Positions 1 through 5,297 of a DNA stretch of 5,297 bases are shown here, piece by piece. The DNA comes from Methyloceanibacter sp. (GTDB taxonomy: Bacteria > Pseudomonadota > Alphaproteobacteria > Rhizobiales > Methyloligellaceae): the NCBI GenBank assembly GCA_025449615.1, contig JANWJA010000085.1, positions 1 to 5,297 of the forward strand, given 5' to 3'. The stretch's first letter is position 1; every line of letters begins with the position of its first letter. The position numbers and the translations under genes were made by a program. Under the pieces are notes generated by a model. The model ran no database searches. It saw nothing but the letters and a program-made list of their open reading frames with translations, and was not told the origin of the DNA.

Positions 1-226
1 AGGGCTCCCATTTCAATCCATCGCCGAGACGATTGGCGTCGACCTCGAGCAGCACTAGACCGGGTTGTCCGGCGAAATGCTTGTCGAGCGTGCCGCGAAG
101 CTGATCGGCGGCGGACAGGTGAATGAAGCCGTCGCGGCGATCGTCGGGCGAGCCCTCGAAGCGGCCTTTGCTCATGGCTTCCGCGAAGGCGGCTTCGGTG
201 CAGACTTTATAGAGGGAACCGCTCAT
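1..226 (-). CDS. DUF952 family protein (3' end cut off by window edge)
   Basis: The ATG at 226-224 opens a minus-strand frame that stays open to the window edge, giving the first 75 residues of a family that is usually about 110 residues long. The frame starts MSGSLYKVCTEAAF and contains GRFEGSPDDRRDGFIHLS (residues 21-38), HFAGQPGLVLLEVDANRLGD (50-69) and LKWEP (71-75). The blocks DGFIH(L/F)S, HFAGQ, LVLL.VDA.RLGD and L.WEP are the signature of DUF952 (COG3502), small cytoplasmic proteins of unknown biochemical role. The missing part should hold the family's C-terminal FPHLYGPL-like block. No strong Shine-Dalgarno sequence precedes the ATG. In Hyphomicrobiales this gene often sits upstream of pyrD; that is recollection, and pyrD would lie outside this window. 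The frame is too short to be reported by length-based callers, but the motif match is clear. Confidence 0.88.
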   Translation of the reverse strand, partial: MSGSLYKVCTEAAFAEAMSKGRFEGSPDDRRDGFIHLSAADQLRGTLDKHFAGQPGLVLLEVDANRLGDGLKWEP

Positions 227-241
227 CGCGGGAGCACACTA

Positions 242-256
242 GAGCGAAATACGCTC
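242..256. promoter_or_regulatory. 15-bp perfect dyad (possible operator)
   Basis: GAGCG (242-246) and CGCTC (252-256) are exact reverse complements separated by five bases (AAATA). The dyad lies 16 bases upstream of the DUF952 ATG and 69 bases upstream of the S24 regulator ATG. It overlaps GAAA-N7-GAAC (246-260), which differs by one base from the alphaproteobacterial LexA box GAAC-N7-GAAC. The neighbouring S24 regulator makes autoregulation here plausible, but that is inference; short dyads also occur by chance. Confidence 0.35.
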
Positions 257-261
257 GAACT

Positions 262-292
262 GAATAATATTACGACTATATTCCTATTAGAT
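262..292. promoter_or_regulatory. AT-rich island, probable divergent promoter region
   Basis: In otherwise GC-rich DNA, this stretch between the divergent DUF952 and S24 genes is strongly AT-rich. On the plus strand TATATT (277-282) differs from TATAAT at one position. On the minus strand TATTAT (269-264) does the same. AATAT (266-270) and ATATT (278-282) form a 5-bp inverted repeat with a 7-base spacer. No good TTGACA-like -35 box is visible at the right distance for either -10 candidate, so the exact start sites are uncertain. The position between two divergent genes is the main support. Confidence 0.4.
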
Positions 293-324
293 TCGGACGG
301 CGGCTTGGGAGACGCTCCGGGCCC

Positions 325-963
325 ATGCTCACGCACGGCAAAGTCTGGCATGCGATCGACGCGCTGGCGCGGCGCTATGGCCTGTCGGCGTCAGGACTCG
401 CCAAGAAGGCCGGGCTCGATCCGACATCCTTTAATCCTTCAAAGCGCGTGACGAATGAAGGCCGCCCGCGCTGGCCGACCACGGAGAGCGTCGCCAAGGT
501 GCTGGACGCGACGGGGGCTAGTCTCGACGATTTCGTGGCTCTGGTAGAGGCGCAGCGGAGCGGACGCCGCAAGTTGGCGCAGCCGATCCCACTGATCGGG
601 TTGACTCAGGCCGGCCCCGGCAGATTCTTCGACGATGGCGGTTTCCCGGTCGGTCATGACTGGGACCAGATTCGCTTTCCCAAGGTCGACGACGATAATG
701 CCTATGCACTGGAGGTGACGGGCGCCTCTATGCAGCCGCTTTATCGCAAAGGGGACATCCTAGTGATTTCGCCCAACGCCCAAGCACGCAAAGGCGACCG
801 CGTGGTGGTCCGCACCGTCGATGGCGAAGTGCTGGCGAAAATTCTGGTCAAGCGGACAGCGAAGAATGTCGAGCTCGCGTCGTTCAATCCGAGCCATGCC
901 AATCTTGTGTTTCCGGTCGCCCGTATCGACTGGATCGCACGCATCGTCTGGGCGAGTCAGTAA
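325..963 (+). CDS. HTH plus S24 (LexA/CI-like) self-cleaving-type transcriptional regulator
   Basis: This 212-residue protein has an N-terminal helix-turn-helix region (about residues 8-75, including LSASGLAKKAGLDPTSF and PTTESVAKVLDATG) and a C-terminal S24 peptidase domain (about 88-210). The catalytic serine fits Ser135 in GASMQPLYRKGD and the catalytic lysine Lys172 in DGEVLAKIL. They are 37 residues apart, the same spacing as Ser119 and Lys156 in E. coli LexA. A likely self-cleavage bond is Ala96-Gly97 in LIGLTQAGPG. The family is expected to bind DNA as a dimer and, where the dyad works, to inactivate itself by cleavage. Its targets are unknown. It resembles a chromosomal family common in Hyphomicrobiales that ends in WIARIVWASQ, not a phage repressor, and no phage genes are nearby. 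The start is the only ATG before an in-frame stop at 265; the best SD candidate (GGGAG, 307-311) is 13 bases away. The next gene follows after 16 bases, so the two are probably co-transcribed. Confidence 0.9.
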   Translation: MLTHGKVWHAIDALARRYGLSASGLAKKAGLDPTSFNPSKRVTNEGRPRWPTTESVAKVLDATGASLDDFVALVEAQRSGRRKLAQPIPLIGLTQAGPGRFFDDGGFPVGHDWDQIRFPKVDDDNAYALEVTGASMQPLYRKGDILVISPNAQARKGDRVVVRTVDGEVLAKILVKRTAKNVELASFNPSHANLVFPVARIDWIARIVWASQ

Positions 964-979
964 CGGAGCCCGGGCAACC

Positions 980-1687
980 ATGCACACCGCCTCCAAGCTC
1001 GTCGCTCTCATTTTTGGCTTGGCGGTCGTGTGGTTTTTTGCCTGGATTGGGACCGGTTCCTTCTGGAGCAGTAAGACACAGTCAGAGCCTGGCAAGGCGC
1101 CCCAAGCGGACTCTCAACCTGCTCAGACTCAGTCGACCTCATCGCTTCCGACGTCGGAGGTTCAAGCGGCAGCTACGGCAACCCCGCAGTCCACGGCGCC
1201 GATGGCCATCGGCCAAGAGAAGCATCTGAGGCTCGCGCGTGAGGAGGCTGAGGCTGAGCGAAATGCAAAGCTGGCGGAGCAACATGCGATCAAGCCGGCA
1301 TCGCCGGTGAAACTGCATTACCGCGTCAAAGTGCGCGACGGCGGCACGCTCGAGGACAATGGTGTGGTGATCCGACTTTCCAATATTGAGGCTCGCGAGG
1401 CCGACGGACGTTGCACCGACAAAAACGGCAAAGACTGGGCCTGCGGCTCGGCCGCGCGGGTGGCGCTCACAAAGTTTATCCGCTATCGGGCGGTCTCGTG
1501 CGGATCACCGGAGAGCGGCGCGACGACCGACTATGTCGCCAGCTGTACCGTGGGCGGCGTGGATTTGAGCGTGTGGATGGTGCGCCAAGGCTGGGCGAAG
1601 CCAAAGCCGGACGCCGATAAGGCGCTCGCCGACGCTGCCGAGGCAGCGAAAGTTGCTCAGCTTGGAATTTGGCGCGGCCGCGAATGA
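980..1687 (+). CDS. membrane-anchored thermonuclease-like (SNase-fold) protein, probably degenerate
   Basis: The ATG at 980 gives 235 residues. An upstream in-frame ATG at 821 lies inside the S24 gene and is rejected. Residues about 6-27 are one hydrophobic segment (KLVALIFGLAVVWFFAWIG), probably a signal anchor with the rest in the periplasm. Residues 32-80 are a Q/S/T/P/A-rich linker and 82-101 are charged and probably helical. Residues 112-234 resemble a staphylococcal-nuclease domain: VRDGGTL (118-124), VIRLSNIEARE (130-140), VGGVDLSVWMVRQGWAK (191-207) and a final AAKVAQLGIW. Aligned by eye to S. aureus nuclease, Arg35 and Glu43 are kept (Arg132, Glu140), but Asp21 becomes Gly122, Asp40 becomes Glu137, and Arg87 falls at Thr183/Asp184. 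Nuclease activity is therefore doubtful. Cys145, Cys155, Cys174 and Cys189 could form two disulfides. The weak SD GGAG (965-968) is 11 bases upstream. Confidence 0.82.
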   Translation: MHTASKLVALIFGLAVVWFFAWIGTGSFWSSKTQSEPGKAPQADSQPAQTQSTSSLPTSEVQAAATATPQSTAPMAIGQEKHLRLAREEAEAERNAKLAEQHAIKPASPVKLHYRVKVRDGGTLEDNGVVIRLSNIEAREADGRCTDKNGKDWACGSAARVALTKFIRYRAVSCGSPESGATTDYVASCTVGGVDLSVWMVRQGWAKPKPDADKALADAAEAAKVAQLGIWRGRE

Positions 1688-1726
1688 AAAAGCGCGAGCC
1701 AAGCCGGAGCCCGGGTCGCGCCTTTT
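1687..1726. terminator. bidirectional Rho-independent terminator
   Basis: GCGCGA (1692-1697) pairs exactly with TCGCGC (1716-1721) across an 18-base loop, which itself holds a CCGG/CCGG pair (1704-1707 with 1711-1714). A's at 1687-1691 precede the stem and CTTTT (1722-1726) follows it. The plus strand therefore ends in a short T-run for the nuclease-like gene, overlapping its TGA, and the minus strand ends in TTTTT for the convergent small gene whose stop lies 35 bases away. The position between two convergent genes fits. Confidence 0.72.
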
Positions 1727-1760
1727 GGATTAGCAATCAGGGTAAGCGTCGCGGCGAAGA

Positions 1761-1985
1761 TTACGAACCGTCGCAGATAACCTTGACGTCGATATTGGCC
1801 TCTTCGCGAGTCGGATAGCTTTGTTTGCCGACCTGCATCTTCATCTGGTCCTCGCTCACGACCTTGTTCTCGATGACGCGGCAGTGCTTGTTCTGGTCCT
1901 TGAGGATGAGGAAGCTGTCAGCGGCCATGGCGGGCATGGCGAAGCCGAGGACGAGAGCCGCAGTAAGAGCATATTTCAGTTTCAT
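1761..1985 (-). CDS. small exported two-cysteine protein of unknown function
   Basis: The ATG at 1985 encodes 74 residues. Lysines at positions 2 and 4, a hydrophobic core (ALTAALVLGFAMP) and the site AMA (19-21) before ADSF make a textbook Sec signal peptide, leaving about 53 residues in the periplasm. The mature part has Cys35 and Cys71, the only two cysteines, which could form one disulfide, and the segment SYPTREEANIDVKVIC near the end. This layout (FxIxKDxxxxxC near the start, Y.TREEA...K..C at the end) resembles short hypothetical proteins common in Rhizobiales; no function is known to me. The start is decided by the SD GGAGGA five bases upstream; a TTG-started extension to 2057 would bury the signal peptide and is rejected. 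It lies downstream of lysS on the same strand, 132 bases away, so it probably has its own promoter. Confidence 0.8.
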   Translation of the reverse strand: MKLKYALTAALVLGFAMPAMAADSFLILKDQNKHCRVIENKVVSEDQMKMQVGKQSYPTREEANIDVKVICDGS

Positions 1986-1990
1986 GGGGT

Positions 1991-1996
1991 TCCTCC
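1991..1996 (-). promoter_or_regulatory. Shine-Dalgarno of the small exported protein
   Basis: On the minus strand these bases read GGAGGA, a near-perfect anti-16S match, five bases before the ATG at 1985. It is the strongest ribosome binding site in the window and fixes the start of the 74-residue protein, implying efficient translation. Confidence 0.7.
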
Positions 1997-2024
1997 AGGT
2001 TAGGAGGAAGTACGTACGCGCAAA

Positions 2025-2065
2025 CCCGCTAAAACGCGCTGAATCCGATGCCGACAATTAGCGGG
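2025..2065. repeat. 8-bp perfect inverted repeat, 25-base spacer, downstream of lysS
   Basis: CCCGCTAA (2025-2032) and TTAGCGGG (2058-2065) are exact reverse complements in the 132-base gap between the end of lysS and the start of the small exported gene. The arms are too far apart and lack a following T-run, so this is not a standard terminator. It could be a paired operator site upstream of the small gene, part of a longer 3' UTR structure of lysS, or chance. An 8-bp GTACGTAC palindrome lies nearby at 2010-2017. Confidence 0.35.
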
Positions 2066-2117
2066 ATTAGTGCCCGGCGAAGGGATAGACGCCATGAAAA
2101 TTGGGTCAGATTCGGCG

Positions 2118-3752
2118 TTAGGTAACAAGCTCGCCGCGCAACGCCGTGGCGATCAGGGCGCGGGTCTCGGCAACACCATAAAGCTCGACGAAGGAGCCGA
2201 AACGCGGGCCTTGGGTCTGGCCGAGCAAGACCTCGTAAAGCGTGCTGAACCATGCACGTAAGGGCTCGAAGCCGTGCTCCTTGCCGACCGCATAGACCTC
2301 CGTCTGAATCTCTTCGGCTGTTCCCTGGCCAAGAGATTGGAGTCGCGAGTCGAGGTCGAGCAGCGCGTCGCGCTCTTTGTCGCTCGGAAGCCGATAGTGT
2401 TTTGCCGGCTTCACGAAGTCGTGGAAATAGCGAATGGCGTAGGATACCTGCTGATCGAGTAACGGGTGATCGTGCGGCGTGGCATCGGGCGCATAGCGCC
2501 GGATAAAACCCCAGAGTACGTCGCTGTCCTCAGAGTTCGAGGCGCTGGCAAGATTCAGCAACAGAGCGAAACTGATCGGGAGTTCGGCCTGCGGCGGCCA
2601 GCCCTCGTGGACGTGCCAGACCGGATTCATCAGTTTGGCCGAGGGCTCTTCCTTGCGATAGGCCGCGAGATGCCCGACATACTCATCGACGGCCTTGGGG
2701 ATCACATCGAAGTAGAGCCGCTTCGCCTTCTTGGGACTTTGATACATATAGAGAGCGAGGCTCTCGGGACTGGCATAGGTGAGCCATTCCTCGATGGTCA
2801 GCCCATTGCCGCGCGACTTGGAAATCTTCTCGCCGTTCTCGTCGAGGAAAAGCTCGTAATTGAAGCCCTCGGGCTGGCGGCCGCCGATGACGCGACAGAT
2901 TTGACCCGATAGCCGAACCGAGTCGATGAGATCCTTCCCAGCCATCTCGTAGTCGACGCCGAGCGCGGTCCAGCGCATCGCCCAATCCGCCTTCCACTGC
3001 AACTTGCAATGACCGCGGGTGACCGGGGTCTGCATGAGCTTGCCGGTATCGGGATCCTTGTAGCGGATTGCGCCTTGCTTCAGATCGCGATCGATGATGG
3101 GGACTTGCAACACGCGACCCGAGACCGGGGAGATCGGAAGGAACGGACTGTAGGTGGCGCGGCGCTCGGGACCCAGCGTCGGCAAGATCACGTCGCGCAC
3201 GGCATCGTAATGCTCGAGCACCTTCAGCAAGGTCGTGTCGAAGCGCCCCGAGGTGTAGCACTCGGTCGCCGAGAGAAACTCGTAGTCGAAGCCGAAAGTA
3301 TCGAGGAAGGCCTTCAGCCGCGCGTTGTTGTGCTGGCCGAAACTCAGGTGCTCGCCGAACGGGTCCGGAACTTGGGTGAGCGGCTTGCCGAGATGCTCGG
3401 TTACCATCTCCTTGTTGGGAATGTTGTCGGGAACTTTGCGCAGGCCGTCCATGTCGTCGGAGAAACAGATCAGCCGCGTCTTCACCTTGTCCTCGGTGAG
3501 CACGCGAAAGGCATGACGCACCATGGTGGTGCGGGCCACCTCGCCGAAGGTGCCGATATGCGGCAGGCCGCTCGGACCGTAACCGGTCTCGAAAATGATG
3601 GCGCCGCGCGGTTCGGGCAGCCGCTTCAGGCGGCTCACCACTTTTTGAGCCTCCTCGAACGGCCAGGCCTTGCTCACATGGGCAAAGGCCAGCAGCTCGG
3701 AGGGAATGTCGAGCCGGTCGGATCGCTTCTTGGATTTGGTGGCTGTGGTCAT
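2118..3752 (-). CDS. lysS: lysine--tRNA ligase, class I
   Basis: This 544-residue enzyme charges tRNA(Lys) with lysine using ATP, in the cytoplasm. It is the class I (archaeal-type) LysRS that most alphaproteobacteria use in place of the class II enzyme. The HIGH-type motif is [17 protein letters not shown], with HIGT at residues 65-68. The KMSKS motif is KISKS (309-313) in [19 protein letters not shown]. Other class I LysRS blocks are [48 protein letters not shown] and [13 protein letters not shown]. The C-terminal part, ending in [19 protein letters not shown], is the helical anticodon-binding region. Length is normal and no motif is broken. A GTG at 3785 would add 11 residues; the ATG at 3752 is preferred because class I LysRS proteins usually start close to the SKAWPFEEA block, but neither start has a good SD. 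It is divergent from the TerB-like gene. Confidence 0.96.
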   Translation of the reverse strand: MTTATKSKKRSDRLDIPSELLAFAHVSKAWPFEEAQKVVSRLKRLPEPRGAIIFETGYGPSGLPHIGTFGEVARTTMVRHAFRVLTEDKVKTRLICFSDDMDGLRKVPDNIPNKEMVTEHLGKPLTQVPDPFGEHLSFGQHNNARLKAFLDTFGFDYEFLSATECYTSGRFDTTLLKVLEHYDAVRDVILPTLGPERRATYSPFLPISPVSGRVLQVPIIDRDLKQGAIRYKDPDTGKLMQTPVTRGHCKLQWKADWAMRWTALGVDYEMAGKDLIDSVRLSGQICRVIGGRQPEGFNYELFLDENGEKISKSRGNGLTIEEWLTYASPESLALYMYQSPKKAKRLYFDVIPKAVDEYVGHLAAYRKEEPSAKLMNPVWHVHEGWPPQAELPISFALLLNLASASNSEDSDVLWGFIRRYAPDATPHDHPLLDQQVSYAIRYFHDFVKPAKHYRLPSDKERDALLDLDSRLQSLGQGTAEEIQTEVYAVGKEHGFEPLRAWFSTLYEVLLGQTQGPRFGSFVELYGVAETRALIATALRGELVT

Positions 3753-3890
3753 TGGCTTAATTGGAATTTGGGGGACTGATTTCACAGTTTTGGCCTAGAC
3801 GCCAGCCTTTCCGGCAGCTTCCCCTTGCCCCGATTGGCGCAATTTCCTACGGTCCCGCGGCTTTCGCGACTCTATCAGAGGGATGCCGCC
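3753..3890. promoter_or_regulatory. divergent intergenic region, lysS / terB-like gene
   Basis: These 138 bases separate the ATGs of two divergent genes and must hold both promoters. I found no convincing -35/-10 pair on either strand, no T-box-like stem and no attenuator. If the alternative GTG start of lysS is used, the region shrinks by 33 bases. Confidence 0.4.
3877..3882 (+). promoter_or_regulatory. Shine-Dalgarno of the TerB-like gene
   Basis: AGAGGG sits eight bases before the ATG at 3891. This favours that ATG over an in-frame TTG at 3825, which has no recognisable ribosome binding site and would add 22 residues unlike the family's N terminus. Confidence 0.6.
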
Positions 3891-4304
3891 ATGACCGAGA
3901 AGATGACCCATCACGAGGCGCTGATCTTTGTGATGGTCACCATGTCGGCAGTGGACCGCACCATGACGGATCCGGAGCTTGCCCGCATCGGCGAGATCGT
4001 CTCCAACCTGCCGGCGTTCAGCGATTTCGATCAGAACCAGTTGGTCAAGGCGGCGGAAGCTTGCGGAGAAGTCCTGAGCCTGGATGATGGATTGGACCAA
4101 GTCCTGCTTCTCATCCGCGAGTCGTTGCCGAAAAAGCTGCACGAGACCGCCTACGCGATCGCGCTCGAAGTCGCGGCTGCCGATCGCGCCGTGAAACCGG
4201 AAGAGATCAGGTTCCTCGAGCTCCTCAGTGACAGCCTTGCTCTCGATAGGCTAACGACGTCGGCGATCGAGCGCGGCATCCGGGCGCGGAATACGGTGCT
4301 TTAG
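3891..4304 (+). CDS. TerB-like (tellurite-resistance TerB superfamily) protein
   Basis: This 137-residue, probably all-helical acidic protein has no signal peptide or membrane segment, so it should be cytoplasmic. It shows the internal duplication of the TerB/DjlA-N fold: AVDRTMTDPELARI (residues 20-33) and AADRAVKPEEIRFLELL (96-112). In both halves a D-R-x-(M/V)-x-x-x-E pattern supplies acidic residues (Asp22, Glu29; Asp98, Glu105) of the kind proposed to bind a metal ion. The name comes from tellurite-resistance operons, but lone copies such as this one have no established role, and no other ter genes are nearby. It is divergent from lysS and ends 26 bases from the convergent stop of the exported protein downstream. 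Family assignment is by motif and length; a role in tellurite resistance should not be assumed. Confidence 0.8.
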   Translation: MTEKMTHHEALIFVMVTMSAVDRTMTDPELARIGEIVSNLPAFSDFDQNQLVKAAEACGEVLSLDDGLDQVLLLIRESLPKKLHETAYAIALEVAAADRAVKPEEIRFLELLSDSLALDRLTTSAIERGIRARNTVL

Positions 4305-4330
4305 GACAAGTTCGGCGCGGGTCTAAGCGC

Positions 4331-5297
4331 TCAGTGCATCAGCTTGACGGCGCCGGTATAGAGCGCGCCACCGATGACGCAAGGCACGGCGATCTCAGGT
4401 TGGGCGAGAGCTGTTGCTGCGACGCAGCCCGTGGCGATGGCGATCGATCCGGCGGTCGCGCCTTTCGACATGCCGGCTTCGTTCGACATTTGATCCTTCT
4501 GTGCGTCCTCGATGGCGCCGAACTGATCTTTGCGCACGCGCTCTGACTCAAACACTTCCGCAGCCTCGATCACATCCTTGAGTGGCTTGGCAATTTCTTC
4601 GGGCTGTTGGTCGTATTCGGCACGATAAAGATTCAAGAGTTCGCGGTCGCGTTCCGCATAAGAGGCGAGCGTCCATTTGGCCGTGCTGCCCGTCGTGATC
4701 TTGTCGACGTCGCCGGCACCGCTTCCCCAGCCGGAGAACATCTTGCCCCAAGAGAAACTATGGTCGTCTTTGTTTTTCGACCAGCGTAGCGCAGCCATGA
4801 TGCGCACGACCGGCTCATGCTGGCCCGTGGCGACGTAATACCCCCATAGCGCATAGATCGCCGAAGACCCGCCGTTCTCCAGCGGAAGCTGCATCAGGGT
4901 CTTGCGTTTTTCGGAAAGGAAATCATCGATGAGTGGACGCCGGAGCGGCATCTTCGGCGAGAACCTTTCGAGAAGATCGCGCCAATCGGGACGCCCGGAA
5001 TACACTATGGCCCTGATGATCACCTCTTGCTCCTTGTCGGGCATAGGGAACATTTGGGCGATGAGCGTGGGTCCCGATTTCGCGTTGGTGCCGAGCACAC
5101 CTGCGATGAAGCCGATGCAGAACCACTCTTTATCTTCGTCAGCGAACAGGCCGAACTCGCGCATGGCATGGACGGCGACAGGAACTTTGGACGGCTGCGG
5201 ATGGGCGCGATATTGACGGACCCACTCCATCAGACGCTCAGTGCTGCCAAAGCTCGCCGCGGCGTCGACAGCGTAGGCTGGCGCAGAGACTGTTAGA
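4331..5297 (-). CDS. uncharacterised exported protein (5' end beyond window)
   Basis: The frame is open from the right edge to TGA at 4333-4331, giving 321 visible residues. An ATG at 5230 would give 299, but it has no good SD, and the 22 residues before it read as the end of a signal peptide: LTVSAPAYA then VDAAASFGSTERLM, with AYA as a signal-peptidase I site. The true start is therefore probably off the window. Counting from the ATG at 5230, the body includes EWFCIGFIAGVLGTN (35-49), YSGRPDWRDLLERF (77-90), YALWGYYVATGQHEPVVRIM (126-145) and a charged, probably coiled region (192-249). A hydrophobic Ala/Gly-rich tail (257-295) contains Cys269 and Cys284. This tail could be a membrane segment or hairpin, so the protein may be periplasmic and membrane-associated. 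I do not recognise a named domain, and similar proteins are annotated as hypothetical. It converges on the TerB-like gene. Confidence 0.78.
   Translation of the reverse strand, partial: LTVSAPAYAVDAAASFGSTERLMEWVRQYRAHPQPSKVPVAVHAMREFGLFADEDKEWFCIGFIAGVLGTNAKSGPTLIAQMFPMPDKEQEVIIRAIVYSGRPDWRDLLERFSPKMPLRRPLIDDFLSEKRKTLMQLPLENGGSSAIYALWGYYVATGQHEPVVRIMAALRWSKNKDDHSFSWGKMFSGWGSGAGDVDKITTGSTAKWTLASYAERDRELLNLYRAEYDQQPEEIAKPLKDVIEAAEVFESERVRKDQFGAIEDAQKDQMSNEAGMSKGATAGSIAIATGCVAATALAQPEIAVPCVIGGALYTGAVKLMH

Noticed and set aside
65..451. 128-codon plus-strand frame at the left edge
   Set aside because: It overlaps the DUF952 gene on the opposite strand and the start of the S24 gene. Both of those have clear family motifs and this frame has none.
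325..963. prophage repressor and therefore a prophage remnant
   Set aside because: No integrase, attachment repeats or phage genes are visible, and the protein matches a chromosomal S24 family type; the neighbours are conserved non-phage genes.
821..979. 53-residue N-terminal extension of the nuclease-like protein
   Set aside because: It overlaps the S24 domain coding sequence in another frame and would put a basic Ser/Arg-rich tail before an otherwise normal signal anchor.
2466..2912. 148-codon plus-strand frame inside lysS
   Set aside because: It is antisense to the conserved KISKS region of lysS, with no domain signature; it is a composition artefact.
2683..3261. 192-codon minus-strand frame overlapping lysS in another phase
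   Set aside because: Same strand as lysS but out of frame, Arg-rich, with no family features; the lysS frame is clearly the coding one.
3009..3779. 256-codon open frame antisense to lysS on the plus strand
   Set aside because: It lies wholly inside lysS, whose motifs are intact. The translation is low in recognisable motifs and is the kind of antisense shadow expected in GC-rich genes.
4323..4334. near-palindrome around AGCGCT between the convergent right-hand genes
   Set aside because: It has one mismatch, no loop and no T-run, and it overlaps a stop codon; it is not a credible terminator.

Overview
The window is GC-rich, densely packed bacterial chromosome. It most likely comes from an alphaproteobacterium, probably Hyphomicrobiales (Rhizobiales). 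The evidence is a class I (archaeal-type) lysyl-tRNA synthetase, which is standard in alphaproteobacteria, together with a LexA-like S24 regulator, a DUF952 protein and a small secreted two-cysteine protein of types common in that order. There are no rRNA or tRNA genes, CRISPR arrays, insertion sequences or phage structural genes.

Left block (1-1726). A DUF952 gene runs leftward off the window edge. It is divergent from a rightward two-gene unit: an HTH plus S24 self-cleaving-type regulator (325-963) and, 16 bases later, a membrane-anchored staphylococcal-nuclease-like protein (980-1687). The 98-base gap between the divergent genes holds an AT-rich island (probable promoters), a 15-bp dyad, and a one-mismatch version of the alphaproteobacterial LexA box. 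A hairpin with a T-run on both strands (1687-1726) closes the unit and also serves the convergent gene on the other side.

Middle block (1761-3752, minus strand). lysS is followed downstream by a 74-residue exported protein with its own strong ribosome binding site. The gap between them carries an 8-bp inverted repeat of unknown role.

Right block (3891-5297). A small cytoplasmic TerB-like protein is divergent from lysS. It converges on an uncharacterised exported protein whose coding sequence continues past the right edge; the end of its signal peptide is visible just inside the window.

Most of this is ordinary housekeeping and conserved-hypothetical sequence. The parts most worth a second look are the regulator/nuclease-like pair, whose nuclease domain appears to lack key catalytic residues, its operator-like upstream region, and the uncharacterised exported protein with a hydrophobic C-terminal tail. 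I see no clear sign of a new multi-gene defence or mobile system.
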